A stretch of DNA of 64,000 nt, from positions 1 through 64,000 of the forward strand of contig JAFLVJ010000006.1 of the NCBI GenBank assembly GCA_022508375.1, in the 5' to 3' direction. Positions 8,824 to 19,400 of this stretch are shown piece by piece. A model generated the notes under the pieces. It was not told where the DNA came from, did not search any database, and saw nothing but the letters and a program-made list of their open reading frames with translations. A program made the translations under genes and the position numbers. This DNA is from Clostridiales bacterium. GTDB taxonomy: Bacteria > Bacillota > Clostridia > Christensenellales > CAG-314. How positions within the stretch are numbered: position 1 is the first letter of the stretch; each line of letters starts with the position of its first letter.

Positions 8824-10923
8824 ATGAAAAAAATCAGATTATTTGGATTGTTACTGCTGGTTATGATTCTTTGTCTGACGCTCACCGCGTGCGCTAAGAA
8901 ACTTATCGGCATAACGTTAAATACCGATAACGTGAAAAAGGAATTTACCGTTGGCGATGCTTTCAGTTACGACGGACTCATCGTAACGGCACATTACAAC
9001 CGTAACCGTTCGGAAGCTGTCAAGGATTTCACCGTATCGACGCCGGACATGGCAACTGCGGGCTCAAAGACGGTAACCGTCACCTACAGCGATATGACGG
9101 CTGACTATCAAATAACCGTGTCGGAACCTGTGGTAAAACCCGATCCCAACCACGTGTTGGATAGTATCACCATAAATACCGATAACGTGACGAAAACGTT
9201 TGCCGTAGGTGATACATTTACCTACGCAGGTCTTGTCGTTACGGGACATTTCCAAACAGAGCCTCTCACCGAGGTGATTGAAACGGGATACACGGTTTCT
9301 ACACCCGATATGAGCACGGCAGGCAACAAAACTGTCACTGTCACATATCTCGGCAAAACGGCAGATTATACTATTTACGTTGCGCCTCGTGTACTCCAAA
9401 GTATTTCTTTGAATGTAAGTAACGTCAAGCGCGATTATACCGTAAATGACGCGTTTACCTATCAGGGACTTGTAGTCACCGCGCATTACAATTCGGCGCC
9501 ACTTACCGAAACGGTTACCGACTATACAGTCAACGTTGACGAACTGGATATGTCTTGTGCAGGACAAAAGACAGTCGTTATTACCTATCAAGGTAAGATG
9601 GCAAGCTACGAAATTGTAGTACATGAACCTGTGTTGGTGCTTGACCGAATCGAAGTGGACGCCACCAACGCGAAAAAGACGTTTGTTGTCGGTGATGTTT
9701 TCTCGGCATCCGGTATTGTAGTTACTGCGTATTATCTCAACGGTAATCCCGCAACAGTCAAGGACTACGAGGTAAGTAAACCCGATATGACTACCTCCGG
9801 AACCAAGACGGTAACCGTCCGCTATCAGGGTAAAACGGCGAACTACCAAATTACGGTCAACGAACCTGCGCTAACCAGCATAGCGGTAGATGCAAGCGGA
9901 GCAACGACTGTGTTTACTGTGGGAAGCCAATTCAGTTATGAAGGTATAGTAGTTACCGCTCGTTACAGCAACAAAACTTACAAAGAAGTTACCGATTACA
10001 CAGTCAACGTAAACGAACTGGATATGGATACTCCCGGTGTCAAGACGGTAACGGTTACCTATCAAGGATTAAATGCAACCTACGATATTACGGTAAAAGC
10101 AGGCGAGCTTGTCAGTATCGAAGTAGATTATAGCCTTGCCAAGACGGAATACTTTGTTGGGGAAATATTTACCGCGCGGGGAATTGTTGTCACGGCATAC
10201 TATGACGACGAAAGCTCCGAAACGGTAACAGGTTACAGCGTATCCGAGCCGGATATGAATACCGTCGGTATCAAGACTGTAAAGGTCAGTTATCAGGGCA
10301 AGGAAGCCGAGTACTCGATTACCGTTGAGGAAGCGCCCATCGAAACCTTCCCCGAGGTATATGACGGTCAAGAGTTGTTCCTTGAGGCGGAGCTATCCAT
10401 TCGTGAAGGCAGTTGCGACGTGCAGAGAAGCATGGGACGCGGTGGAGCGTTCGTCGGTAACATTGCCAACGGCGACAAACTTACCTTCGCATTTAAATCC
10501 AACGTTACGGCAACCGTCGAAATATATCTGGCAATATCTCACGGCAACAGCGGTATTGCAAACGCCTTGGACGTATCTGTAAACGGCGACAAGTTAAGCT
10601 CGTATGACGTGGTTAATTCGGGCAGTTGGCAAACAATCAAGGAATTTCTCGTGTGCAAGGCGGAGCTTAAGGCGGGATTAAATATTATCGTAATCGATGC
10701 TGTCAACACCAAGAGAGAAGTCAACATTGACTACCTAAAGATTGCGCCATCAACAACTGACCAAGGAAATCAAGGCGGTGTCAATGATAACGAAATGACA
10801 ACCAATGGCGGAAGCATGTTGAAACTTGCTTACAATAACGTTTCGTTAGCCGCTTGGGATTCGTCGGCAAGCTTAAAAGCGCGCATATTACGCGATTGTG
10901 ATTATTGCGTTGTTCCACGTTAA
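8824..10923 (+). CDS. Lipoprotein with six bug_3-type Ig repeats and a CBM6/35-like domain
   Basis: I placed the start at 8824, where the Met-Lys-Lys signal begins, giving 699 residues. The lipobox is LTAC. Six Ig-like repeats of about 75 residues fill roughly 25-510. Each shows the pattern TVGD.F.Y.GL.VTA.Y, then PDM.T.G.KTVTVTY.GK.A.Y.ITV. At about 518-640 there is a beta-sandwich with EAELS, GGAFVGNI, GLNIIVIDAVN and VNIDYLKIA, which resembles carbohydrate-binding modules of families 6/35. The product of 23,988-26,567 is the locus B counterpart. Odd feature: the last 40 or so residues end in a Cys- and Arg-containing tail unlike the rest. This is probably a surface glycan-capture protein held away from the membrane by the Ig stalk. 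Confidence 0.85.
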   Translation: MKKIRLFGLLLLVMILCLTLTACAKKLIGITLNTDNVKKEFTVGDAFSYDGLIVTAHYNRNRSEAVKDFTVSTPDMATAGSKTVTVTYSDMTADYQITVSEPVVKPDPNHVLDSITINTDNVTKTFAVGDTFTYAGLVVTGHFQTEPLTEVIETGYTVSTPDMSTAGNKTVTVTYLGKTADYTIYVAPRVLQSISLNVSNVKRDYTVNDAFTYQGLVVTAHYNSAPLTETVTDYTVNVDELDMSCAGQKTVVITYQGKMASYEIVVHEPVLVLDRIEVDATNAKKTFVVGDVFSASGIVVTAYYLNGNPATVKDYEVSKPDMTTSGTKTVTVRYQGKTANYQITVNEPALTSIAVDASGATTVFTVGSQFSYEGIVVTARYSNKTYKEVTDYTVNVNELDMDTPGVKTVTVTYQGLNATYDITVKAGELVSIEVDYSLAKTEYFVGEIFTARGIVVTAYYDDESSETVTGYSVSEPDMNTVGIKTVKVSYQGKEAEYSITVEEAPIETFPEVYDGQELFLEAELSIREGSCDVQRSMGRGGAFVGNIANGDKLTFAFKSNVTATVEIYLAISHGNSGIANALDVSVNGDKLSSYDVVNSGSWQTIKEFLVCKAELKAGLNIIVIDAVNTKREVNIDYLKIAPSTTDQGNQGGVNDNEMTTNGGSMLKLAYNNVSLAAWDSSASLKARILRDCDYCVVPR

Positions 10924-10960
10924 CGACTTGGCAGCAATAGCAATTCGTTTAAAACCCAAT

Positions 10961-10992
10961 AAAAACTCCCGAGAAAAGTCTCGGGAGTTTTT
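10961..10992. terminator. Bidirectional intrinsic terminator
   Basis: A perfect stem, AAACTCCCGAGA paired with TCTCGGGAGTTT around AAAG, is flanked by A and T runs. It can end both locus A transcripts and the convergent DeoR gene. Confidence 0.9.
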
Positions 10993-11004
10993 GTTTATCT
11001 TTTG

Positions 11005-11751
11005 TTATTCGTTTAAAACCTTGGGGTGAACTGCGCGAAGCTGTTCCAATTCCCCGTCCTCGGCGTCGGTGATGAGCATATCGTACGAGTCAAGCGAGGT
11101 AGTTAAAAAAGGCGAGTGTTCGTTTGCTTTCGTTCTGTCGAAGATCAATATGCTTTTTTTGCTTTTTTCGATTGCCGTACGCTTGATTAGCATGGAGTCG
11201 AGAGATAGCTCGTAGCAACCCTGTGTATCCACGGCCGAGCAGGATAGCAGTGCCAAGTCGAAACGGAAATCACTAAGCGCCGAAACGGTCATACCGCCCA
11301 TTACAGCAGTAGTGTGACCGCGAATTTCCCCGCCCGGCAGTATGAGTGTTACGCCGTCGTACTTGGAAATACGCATTGCAACTTGCAAGCCGTTGGTAAC
11401 AACCGTCTTGCGTGAAAAGTTCATACGTTCCACAAGCGCAAGGCAGGTGGAGGAGTTGTCTATGAACACCGTCTGGAAATCGGGAATGTTTTTGAGCGCG
11501 ATGGATACCGCTTTCATTTTTTCCTTGGCATTTTTCGTTTGCCTGATAAAAATGGACAGCTCATCCGAGTTTTCCGACAGTATTGCGCCACCGTGAGAGC
11601 GCTCTATCTGCCCGAGCTTTTGCATTTCGGTGAGGTCGCGCCTGATTGTCGCTTCGCTTACGTACAATATGTGCGCAAGCTGTTCAACGGATGCCGTTTT
11701 GTGTTCTTTTAGGTAGTCGATGATTTGAATACTTCTTTTTTTATACGACAT
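11005..11751 (-). CDS. DeoR-family transcriptional repressor
   Basis: The start at 11,751 (preceded by AAGGAA) gives 248 residues, the normal length for DeoR-family sugar regulators. The N-terminal winged helix is visible (KKRSIQIIDYLKEHKTASVE, then LYVSEATIRRDLTEMQKLG and the family RSHGGA). The C-terminal sensor domain has the isomerase-like fold motifs FIDNSSTCLALVE, TNGLQVA, LPGGEIRG and LIFDRTKANEHSP. Members bind phosphorylated sugars to relieve repression. The gene is divergent from the rhamnosidase and the downstream rha genes, so rhamnulose 1-phosphate is a reasonable inducer, by inference. A DeoR-type regulator for rhamnose, instead of an AraC-type RhaS/RhaR, is known in Gram-positive bacteria. 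Confidence 0.9.
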   Translation of the reverse strand: MSYKKRSIQIIDYLKEHKTASVEQLAHILYVSEATIRRDLTEMQKLGQIERSHGGAILSENSDELSIFIRQTKNAKEKMKAVSIALKNIPDFQTVFIDNSSTCLALVERMNFSRKTVVTNGLQVAMRISKYDGVTLILPGGEIRGHTTAVMGGMTVSALSDFRFDLALLSCSAVDTQGCYELSLDSMLIKRTAIEKSKKSILIFDRTKANEHSPFLTTSLDSYDMLITDAEDGELEQLRAVHPKVLNE

Positions 11752-11781
11752 TTGTTCATTTCCTTGCTCGAATTTGAGCGT

Positions 11782-11810
11782 ATTGTAGCATTTATTTTCA
11801 AATTTGTCAA
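11782..11810 (-). promoter_or_regulatory. Promoter of the DeoR gene
   Basis: On the minus strand TTGACA (11,805-11,810) and TACAAT (11,782-11,787) are separated by 17 bp, close to the ideal sigma-A promoter. Confidence 0.8.
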
Positions 11811-11844
11811 TATATCGCGCAAAATATAAATGAATATTGACAAA
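11803..11844. promoter_or_regulatory. Inverted repeat, candidate DeoR operator
   Basis: TTTGTCAATAT (11,803-11,813) and ATATTGACAAA (11,834-11,844) are perfect 11-bp inverted repeats with a 20-bp spacer. Each arm contains the -35 box of one of the two divergent promoters, so one bound repressor could block both. Part of the symmetry follows from having two TTGACA boxes facing away, but the matching flanks go beyond that. Confidence 0.6.
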
Positions 11845-11865
11845 AACAAGCAATGATGATATATT
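11837..11865 (+). promoter_or_regulatory. Promoter of the rhamnosidase/GH3/rha operon
   Basis: TTGACA (11,837-11,842), a 17-bp spacer and TATATT (11,860-11,865) lie 38 bp before the GH78 start. No other strong promoter or terminator is visible before 30,174 on this strand. Confidence 0.75.
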
Positions 11866-11902
11866 TATATAAATATATATATTGAGGTATATAAGGTAAG
11901 CA

Positions 11903-14452
11903 ATGAAGATTATTTCTTTTACAACCGAAAGTCTCACTAGCGGTTGCGTGACGGATAAATCCGCTCCGCGTTTTTCTTTTACCATTGATTCGGAGTTACA
12001 GGCAACGAAGCTTGCCGAAGCCACGCTTACTATGGGTAATTGGTCCCTAAAAACCTCCGAACAGGTTCTCGTACCGTACGACGGAGAGCCGCTTGAACCT
12101 TTTACAAAGTATGAAGTAAAGCTTACCGCAACGGACAACCATGGCGAAACGGATACTGCTACTACAACCTTTGAAACGGGCAGGATGTCCACCCCGTGGG
12201 AGGCGAAGTGGATAACCGACGGTAGTTACCGTTTCACCGAAAAGCGCGTTTCTCCCACTCCCATGCTGTTCCGTAAGCAAATCGTTACAGATAAGCCTAT
12301 TTCTCGCGCGGTTATATACAGTACCGCAATGGGAATATACGGCATTGACATAAACGGTGTGCGTGTGGGTAACGACTACTTTGCACCGGGATTTACGTCC
12401 TATAAGAGCTACTTGCAGTATCAGACCTACGACGTTACGGATATGCTTTCGGGGCAGGACACATTAACTGCTACGGTTGCAGGCGGCTGGGCGGTAGGTT
12501 CCTTTGTATTCACCCGAAAAAACCGTATCAGTGCCAATAGGCAAGCGCTTCTATTGGAATTGCGCATAACCTACGCCGACGGTACTCAGCAAGTTATCGG
12601 AACGGACGACAGTTGGGAAGTGACTATGGACGGCAACGTCCGTATGGCGGATTTCTACGACGGTGAAACGTACGACGCGACTGTTGACATTCAGCATGTT
12701 ACTTGGCGAAAGGCTTGCGTAGAAACACTGAAAATTCAACCGGAAATTACGGCAGAGTACGGTTCTCCCGTATGCGCGCACGAAGTGATGACGCCAACAT
12801 GCCGACAACTGGACAGCGGTGAGCTTGTTTATGACTTCGGACAGAATTTTGCAGGAGTTATCTGTGCCAAGATAAAGGGTCACAGCGGACAACAGGTTGT
12901 ATTTCGTCATGCCGAACTGCTTAAAGAGGACGGTTCGCCCAATATGGGGTTGCTACGCACGGCAAAGGCAACGGCGACCTATATATGCAAGGATGGGGAT
13001 CAAGTTTATTCTCCGCGCTACACCTATATGGGCTTCAGATACGTTGGAGTATCGGGTATAAGTAAGGACGACATCGAACTGACGGCACTGGCGCTATATT
13101 CGGATATCCAACAAACGGGAAGCTTTGAGTGTTCCAATGAACTTATCAATAAGTTGCAGTCCAATATCGTATGGAGCGCCAAGTCCAATTTCGTCGATAT
13201 TCCCACCGACTGTCCGCAACGCGACGAGCGTATGGGTTGGACGGGCGATATTGCCGTATTTGCCGATACTGCTTGTTACAACTTCGAAATTACGCGTTTC
13301 CTTGAAAAGTGGCTACGGGATTTACGCGCCGAACAGTTAAAAACGGGCGGAATTCCCAATACTATACCTGCGCAAGGTTACGGTTTCCCCGCGACGATGC
13401 CTAAGATGGCGATTGACTTTTGGGGGGATGCGTGCGTGCTCGTTCCATGGGCAATGTATCAGGCAAGCGGAAACGTGCAAATTCTTACAACTTCGTATGA
13501 ATCCATGAAAAAGTACGTAAAAGCTTGCGGATTTTGGGCGAGATTGTTGAGCGTAGGAAAACGCAGATACATCTGGCATACGCCATCTATGTTTCATTTC
13601 GGCGACTGGATTGCGCCGGATGTAAGTAAGATGAGCGCTTGGCAAAAGCGCAGTAAGTGGACGGCAACGGCAAGCTACGCTAATATGTGTCGAATGCTGT
13701 CGCGCATTGCAGGGATTCTCGGCAATAAAGAGGATGAACTTAAATACGAACAACTGTACAGGAAGATTTCCGACGCATACGTTTCCGTGTTTACCGACGG
13801 TAAGGGAAAGTTGAAGCAAGAGTTTCAGACGGCTTACGTATTGCCGTTGCAGTTCGGTATGTTTCCCGAAGAAGTTCGACTGCAAGCTGCGAAAAACCTT
13901 GCAACGATAGTGCAAAACAACGGTTACACAATTGCTACAGGTTTCCCCGGAACGCCGTATATTTTGTTCGCACTTGCCGATAACGGACAAGTAGAAACAG
14001 CCTTCAAAATGCTGGAAAACACACGTTGTCCTTCGTGGCTGTACGAAGTCAAGGCGGGCGGAACTACCATTTGGGAACGTTGGGACGGACTCAAGGAGGA
14101 CGGTACTCTCAATGCGGGAGAAAATGACGGCACAGGCGGTATGATATCCTTCAACCATTACGCGAGCGGAGCGGTGGGAGCGTTTTTGTATAGGCGCGTT
14201 GTCGGCATCGAGCCGTTGGAATGTGGATACAAAAAGTTTCGTATCAAGCCCATTGTTGCAGGCGATATCACCGCTGCAAAGGGCACGGTTACTACACCCT
14301 ACGGTGAAATCGTAAGCAGTTGGATTTTGACAAACGGCGTTTTCGAACTGCGCGTCCACGTTCCTGTTGGAACGGAGTGCGAAGTGACACTTCCTAACGG
14401 ACAAATACACGTATGTGAAAGCGGCAAATACACTTTTAGTTGTGAGAGATGA
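11903..14452 (+). CDS. Alpha-L-rhamnosidase, GH78, cytoplasmic
   Basis: This 849-residue enzyme cleaves terminal alpha-L-rhamnose from glycosides or oligosaccharides. The family N-terminal beta-sandwich domains are seen in WEAKWI, INGVRVG, PGFTSYKSYLQYQTYDVT and VAGGWAVG (about 95-205). The (alpha/alpha)6 catalytic domain has the signature DCPQRDERMGWTGD (436-449), with its acidic catalytic residues, and TIWERWDG around Glu725. Length is usual for the family. There is no signal peptide or membrane helix, so it acts inside on imported rhamnosides. It is first in a long unidirectional operon that ends with the rhamnose catabolic genes. The ribosome binding site is weak (AAGG). A dedicated rhamnoside importer is not seen in the window. 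Confidence 0.93.
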   Translation: MKIISFTTESLTSGCVTDKSAPRFSFTIDSELQATKLAEATLTMGNWSLKTSEQVLVPYDGEPLEPFTKYEVKLTATDNHGETDTATTTFETGRMSTPWEAKWITDGSYRFTEKRVSPTPMLFRKQIVTDKPISRAVIYSTAMGIYGIDINGVRVGNDYFAPGFTSYKSYLQYQTYDVTDMLSGQDTLTATVAGGWAVGSFVFTRKNRISANRQALLLELRITYADGTQQVIGTDDSWEVTMDGNVRMADFYDGETYDATVDIQHVTWRKACVETLKIQPEITAEYGSPVCAHEVMTPTCRQLDSGELVYDFGQNFAGVICAKIKGHSGQQVVFRHAELLKEDGSPNMGLLRTAKATATYICKDGDQVYSPRYTYMGFRYVGVSGISKDDIELTALALYSDIQQTGSFECSNELINKLQSNIVWSAKSNFVDIPTDCPQRDERMGWTGDIAVFADTACYNFEITRFLEKWLRDLRAEQLKTGGIPNTIPAQGYGFPATMPKMAIDFWGDACVLVPWAMYQASGNVQILTTSYESMKKYVKACGFWARLLSVGKRRYIWHTPSMFHFGDWIAPDVSKMSAWQKRSKWTATASYANMCRMLSRIAGILGNKEDELKYEQLYRKISDAYVSVFTDGKGKLKQEFQTAYVLPLQFGMFPEEVRLQAAKNLATIVQNNGYTIATGFPGTPYILFALADNGQVETAFKMLENTRCPSWLYEVKAGGTTIWERWDGLKEDGTLNAGENDGTGGMISFNHYASGAVGAFLYRRVVGIEPLECGYKKFRIKPIVAGDITAAKGTVTTPYGEIVSSWILTNGVFELRVHVPVGTECEVTLPNGQIHVCESGKYTFSCER

Positions 14453-14453
14453 T

Positions 14454-16415
14454 ATGAAAAAACTAACTATTTTGCTTGTGGCAGTTCTTTTGCTTAGTTG
14501 CATAGGTTGCCTCATAGCGTGTCAAGATGATACGCCGTTGGTTTCCTCCGTTAAGATTGACGTATCGTTAAGCTACTCTAACGGACAAACGGTACTTTCC
14601 TGGAATACGGTGGAAGGAGTCGATTACTCGGTTTACCGTGCGCCTTCCCGCTATGCCGAATTCGATTTCGTGCAGGATTGTAACGGAAATTTCGCGGATA
14701 ATACGCGCTACGCCTACTACAAGATATACGCACGGGACAAGGCAGGCAATCTTATCAAGATGTCCGACCCCGTGAGTGAGGAGTATAGTATATTCGAAGA
14801 TAATGCTTACGTTTTTGCTCCGACCGACGATATGACGCGTGTCAGTCGCATACTTTCGGACATTTACTCCGAGATGGAACGTTCGCATTTTACCAATACG
14901 CGCTATGCCGTATTTTTCAAGCCGGGCGACTACGGCGACCTTACTGTTAACGTACCATTTTTCACAACATTTGCGGGACTGGGCGAACAACCTGACGACG
15001 TGACGCTATCATCCCTCAATTGCGACGGCAAGTGGAACGGTAACGCTCTTGTCAATTTCTGGCGAGGCGTGGAAAACCTTTCTTTCAGCAATACGTCCCG
15101 TTGGTCAGTGTCGCAGGGCACGTTTATGCGTAGTGTAAACATAACGGGTGACTTGTATCTGTTTGACTGGGATAACTATCGCCCCGGACAAACGGGTGGC
15201 AACGAGGCGAGCGGCGGTTTTATCGCCGATTCACGTATAACCGGCAAGGTCAATTCCGGCTCGCAACAGCAGTGGTTCACCCGAAACTCCCAACTGAGCA
15301 GTTGGAGTGGTTGTGTGTGGAATATGGTTTTTGCAGGGGTTAACAATGCTCCGGCAGGCACCATGTTTACAAGTGTGGCAAATCTTCCCGTTCTTCGCGA
15401 AAAACCTCGCCTCGTATTCGGTCAGGACGGTTATTCCATTCTCGTTCCTGCATTGAGGCAAAACGCGTCCGACTGTGACTCGACCGAAGGTTCTAAGATT
15501 GCCATTGACAATATTTATTTCGCCAATGCGTCAAGGGATACGGCAACTACCATCAATGCGCAACTCAGTAGCGGTAAGAGCATAGTGTTTATGCCGGGTG
15601 TTTACAGGCTTTCGCAGCCTATTAAAGTTAACAACAGCGGTGCGGTTCTGCTTGGAACAGGGTTAGCGACTCTCATACCTACGGCAGGAAACTCCTGCAT
15701 AGAAGTAGGCGATGTTGACGGCGTGACAGTAGGTGGGCTGTTGTTTGACGCAGGCACTAAACAATCGGAAACGCTACTCAAAGTAGGTGAAAGCGGTGGT
15801 AACCATTCAAGTAACCCAATCTTTTTGTTCGATTGTTTCTTCCGCGTGGGTGGCAATTCTTCACAAAATAGCTACGCTACGACGTCCTTGCAAATTAACG
15901 CAAACGACACAGTAGTGGATAACTGTTGGCTGTGGCGCGCCGATCACGGTTCGGGCGTAGGTTGGGACAAAAACAACGGCGACTACGGCGCTGTTATTGT
16001 CGGCGACAGAGTGAAATGCTACGGACTGTTTGCCGAACACTACAAAAAACATAACGTCAGTTGGAGCGGAAACGACGGGTATCTCGTATTTTATCAAAGC
16101 GAACTTGCTTACGACGTTCCGTCTAACGAAGCTTGGCGTTCCGACGACGGAAACGGTTACGCTTCATTGCGCGTCCACGACAACGTGACGAAATTTGAAA
16201 GTTACGGATTGGGAATATATTCCAATTTCGAAACGGATGGAATCGTGCTCGATTGCGCCATGCGCATACCTGCGCAAGGCAATATCTACGTTGGATATCT
16301 GTGCTCTTACGCCATGAGCTTGAAAGGGACGGTCAACAACCTTATCAACGAAGACGGTCTTTATATCAATTCCGCTCAACGATTCCGTTCCGTACGCAAT
16401 TACGGTACTAAGTAA
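14454..16415 (+). CDS. Beta-helix lipoprotein with N-terminal FnIII-like domain
   Basis: The start at 14,454, one base after the rhamnosidase stop, gives a lipoprotein signal (lipobox LIAC) and 653 residues. Residues of about 35-110 look like a fibronectin-III domain (TVLSWNTVEGVDYSVYRAPS). The rest is a right-handed beta-helix of pectate-lyase type, with conserved motifs NFWRGVENLSFSNTS, SGSQQQWFTRNS, VWNMVFAGV, PVLREKP, FMPGVYRL, LLFDAGTK, LWRADHGSGVGWD and YGLFAEHYKK. Its close paralogue is at 21,940-23,937. From memory the pattern resembles secreted actinobacterial beta-helix proteins often mislabelled as adenylyl cyclase and distantly like GH55; I cannot confirm this here. A polysaccharide hydrolase or lyase is plausible, but the catalytic residues are not assigned. 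Confidence 0.8.
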   Translation: MKKLTILLVAVLLLSCIGCLIACQDDTPLVSSVKIDVSLSYSNGQTVLSWNTVEGVDYSVYRAPSRYAEFDFVQDCNGNFADNTRYAYYKIYARDKAGNLIKMSDPVSEEYSIFEDNAYVFAPTDDMTRVSRILSDIYSEMERSHFTNTRYAVFFKPGDYGDLTVNVPFFTTFAGLGEQPDDVTLSSLNCDGKWNGNALVNFWRGVENLSFSNTSRWSVSQGTFMRSVNITGDLYLFDWDNYRPGQTGGNEASGGFIADSRITGKVNSGSQQQWFTRNSQLSSWSGCVWNMVFAGVNNAPAGTMFTSVANLPVLREKPRLVFGQDGYSILVPALRQNASDCDSTEGSKIAIDNIYFANASRDTATTINAQLSSGKSIVFMPGVYRLSQPIKVNNSGAVLLGTGLATLIPTAGNSCIEVGDVDGVTVGGLLFDAGTKQSETLLKVGESGGNHSSNPIFLFDCFFRVGGNSSQNSYATTSLQINANDTVVDNCWLWRADHGSGVGWDKNNGDYGAVIVGDRVKCYGLFAEHYKKHNVSWSGNDGYLVFYQSELAYDVPSNEAWRSDDGNGYASLRVHDNVTKFESYGLGIYSNFETDGIVLDCAMRIPAQGNIYVGYLCSYAMSLKGTVNNLINEDGLYINSAQRFRSVRNYGTK

Positions 16416-16480
16416 TAATTAACACAACTTTTTTCGACAAACACAAACACGACTATTTCGCCAAATAAAGGAGGAATGAC

Positions 16481-19400
16481 ATGAATTTTGGGTATAGGTT
16501 ACTTCGTGGATTTACAGTCACGTGCGCCTTTTTGTGTGCGCTTGTAATTGGCGCAGTGGGAATTGGCAATATCAGTGACTATAAAGCCATGATCAACGAC
16601 GTATTGGGAGTAAGTTCGTCCTATTCGGGTAGCGCCGAGGACTACGCGTTTACTTCCGACTACGAGGATACAATATCTCTGTTAACGGAGCGTAAGCGCA
16701 TTGCGGAGCAGATTGGCGAGGAGGGGTGTGTTTTGCTTAAAAACGACGGCAACAACACATTGCCTTTGAATGCTACGTCCGCCTCCCCCAAGAAGGTAAC
16801 GGTATTAGGCTCTCGCGCTTATACCTACGACGAAAACGGCAACCTGCGCGACAGTTCGCTTTCATTCTACGGCGGTATTGTGGGCAGTCCCATACGTCAG
16901 CAGACGGTCACCGTTAAGGAAGGGAAAATCAGCCTTCCCATTACGCTGGAAAATGCCTTTACATCCGAGCATATGGAAATTAACCCTGCGCTTGTTCGCA
17001 CCTACTCGAAAAAGAACTTCCCCAGTCTTGTTGTGGGTAGCGAGGCAAATGGCAGCTCGGGCGGACCATTTGCAATCAACGAGCCGAGCCTGTCCCTCAA
17101 TGAATGCGGTAATTACGCCAATTATTCCGACGCTTGTTTTGTAGTAATTGGCAGAACAAGCGGTGAGGGCCGAGAGTACCTTCCCGGACAACTCGGTATT
17201 GCCGACAAAAACGACGGCTCCAAGAGCGCATTGGGACTGAGTAACGCCGAGCGCAATCTTATTACGCTTGCAAACGAAATTGCTCCCGGTAAAGTTATCG
17301 TACTTATCAACAGCGCCGTCGCAATGGAAATAGACGAACTGAAAAACAGCGACATTGTTAACGCCGTATTGTGGATCGGTCTTCCCGGTAGCTACGGAAT
17401 GAACGGCGTTGCGCGCGTAATCAGCGGAACGGCGTCCCCTTCGGGACATCTGTCCGATACCTACGCTGTTGACGCTTCGGTATCACCTGCCGCAGTAAAC
17501 TTCGGCGTAAACAGTGCAGACGGCGGATCTTTTACCTGGTCCGACAACCGTTTCAACAATAACGACAACGCTCACTACGTCGTACTTGCCGAGGATTTAT
17601 ACACAGGTTACTTCTATTACGAAACGCGTTACAATGATATAGTGGAGAACCGCGGAAACGCCTCCAAGCCTGTAGGTATGGGCTACGGCGAACCGAATGG
17701 CGCCACGGAGTGGAAATACGAAAACGAAGTGTCCTATTCGTTCGGCTACGGCTTGAGTTACTCCACGTTTGAGCAAAGTATCGTGCCCAATTCCTTTACG
17801 GCGGACTACGAAAATAAGACCGTATCGGTAGATGTGCTTGTAAAAAACACCGGGTCGGTTACGGCAAAGAGTGTTGTTCAGCTGTATATGCAATCGCCCT
17901 ATACCACCTATGATGTCAGTCATGGAGTAGAGAAGTCGGCTATTCAGTTAGTCGCAGTGGATAAAGTGGAGCTTGCTGCGGGCGAGGAAACAACCGTCAC
18001 GCTGCAAACCTACATGAAGTATCTGGGTAGCTATGACAAGACGGTATCCCACGACGGCGTTACCGGCGGATATATCTTGGAAAACGACGATTACTACTTC
18101 GCAATCGGTAACGGTGCGCACGAGGCGCTCAACAACGTACTTGCAGCGCGCGGTTACGGCGTTGACAGGCTGTTCCTTGAGGAGGGCAGTGCCATCAATG
18201 ATAAAGGTACGGTATCGTGGCGCCCCGAGATTGAATTTAACAGCGCGGGAATTAACGCAACGTTGCTTTCCGTAAGCGAAGGCGGAAAAACTATCGAAAA
18301 TCAGTTAGCTGACGCTGACTATAACTATTTCAACAACAATACAGTTACTTATCTGTCGAGAAACGCATGGGATACAACCTTCCCTGTGGCTTATACAAGA
18401 CTGGGCGTGACAAGCGCAATGGAACTGTATCTTAACAATAGGGTTTATCAGTTGAAGTCCGGTTCAAGCAATGTGGAGTTCGGCGTAGATCACTCGGAGG
18501 ACGAGGATGAAAACGGCGTTCCTTATCGAAATCTTACCATTGCCGATATGAAGCTTGCCGCCTTCGACGACGAGCGTTGGGATTACCTCATTGCGCAAAT
18601 CACGTTTGATGAGGCATGGGCGCTTGCACCTTATGGCGGAACTTCCTGCAATATGTTCCTATCCGTCAATGCGCCCGAGGTGTGGCAGATTGACGGTCCC
18701 AACGGCAACATTACGCGTTCGCTGGGCAACAAGGCGAATAAGAGCGGTAACATGATGGTGGTGGAAAACAGCGATCCCAATGCGGACTATATGTCTGCGG
18801 ATATGCCCTGCGAACCCATGACTGCGGCAACATTTAACCCCAATCTTTTGGAGGAGCAGGGTAAAGCCTACGGCGAAGATATGCTGTGGAGTCGCAACGG
18901 TATGATTTGGGCGCCCGGCATGAACCTGCATCGCACGCCCTTCAACTCCCGTAACCACGAATACTACAGTGAAGACCCAATGCTTACAAATATTATGGGT
19001 ACGTACTTTGTCCGCGGCGGACTTAGTAAGGGCGCGATTCTCGCTGCTAAGCACTTCGCTTTCAACACGCAGGAATCATTCCGTGAAGGCTTGAGCCAAA
19101 TGATGGAAGAACAGTCCGCACGCGAGTTGGAACTTCGCGCTTTCCAGGGAATATTCGAGGACGTCAATTACGTTAATCCGACAAGTGGAACGGAGCACGA
19201 CGCGCTGGGACTGATGAGCTCATTCTCCCGCATAGGTGTGTGTGGCGTAAACGCGCATACAGGACTTATGAAAAACATTCTTCGCGGAGAGTGGGGCTTT
19301 AAGGGGCTTAGTTCTACCGATATGGTTGTAGGCGGAAGGTTTTTCAATCCGCAGGACGCGGTTATTAACAACGTCACATTCATGGCGACATCTAACGGCG

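Noticed and set aside
9064-9849. 261-residue minus-strand frame
   Set aside because: Antisense to the Ig repeats; its apparent internal repeats only mirror the plus-strand repeats.
11752-12192. Longer start for the DeoR gene
   Set aside because: The upstream extension crosses the promoters and the start of the GH78 gene; the family start is at 11,751.
13337-14515. 392-residue minus-strand frame opposite the rhamnosidase gene
   Set aside because: No family motif or start signal, whereas the plus strand encodes a complete GH78.
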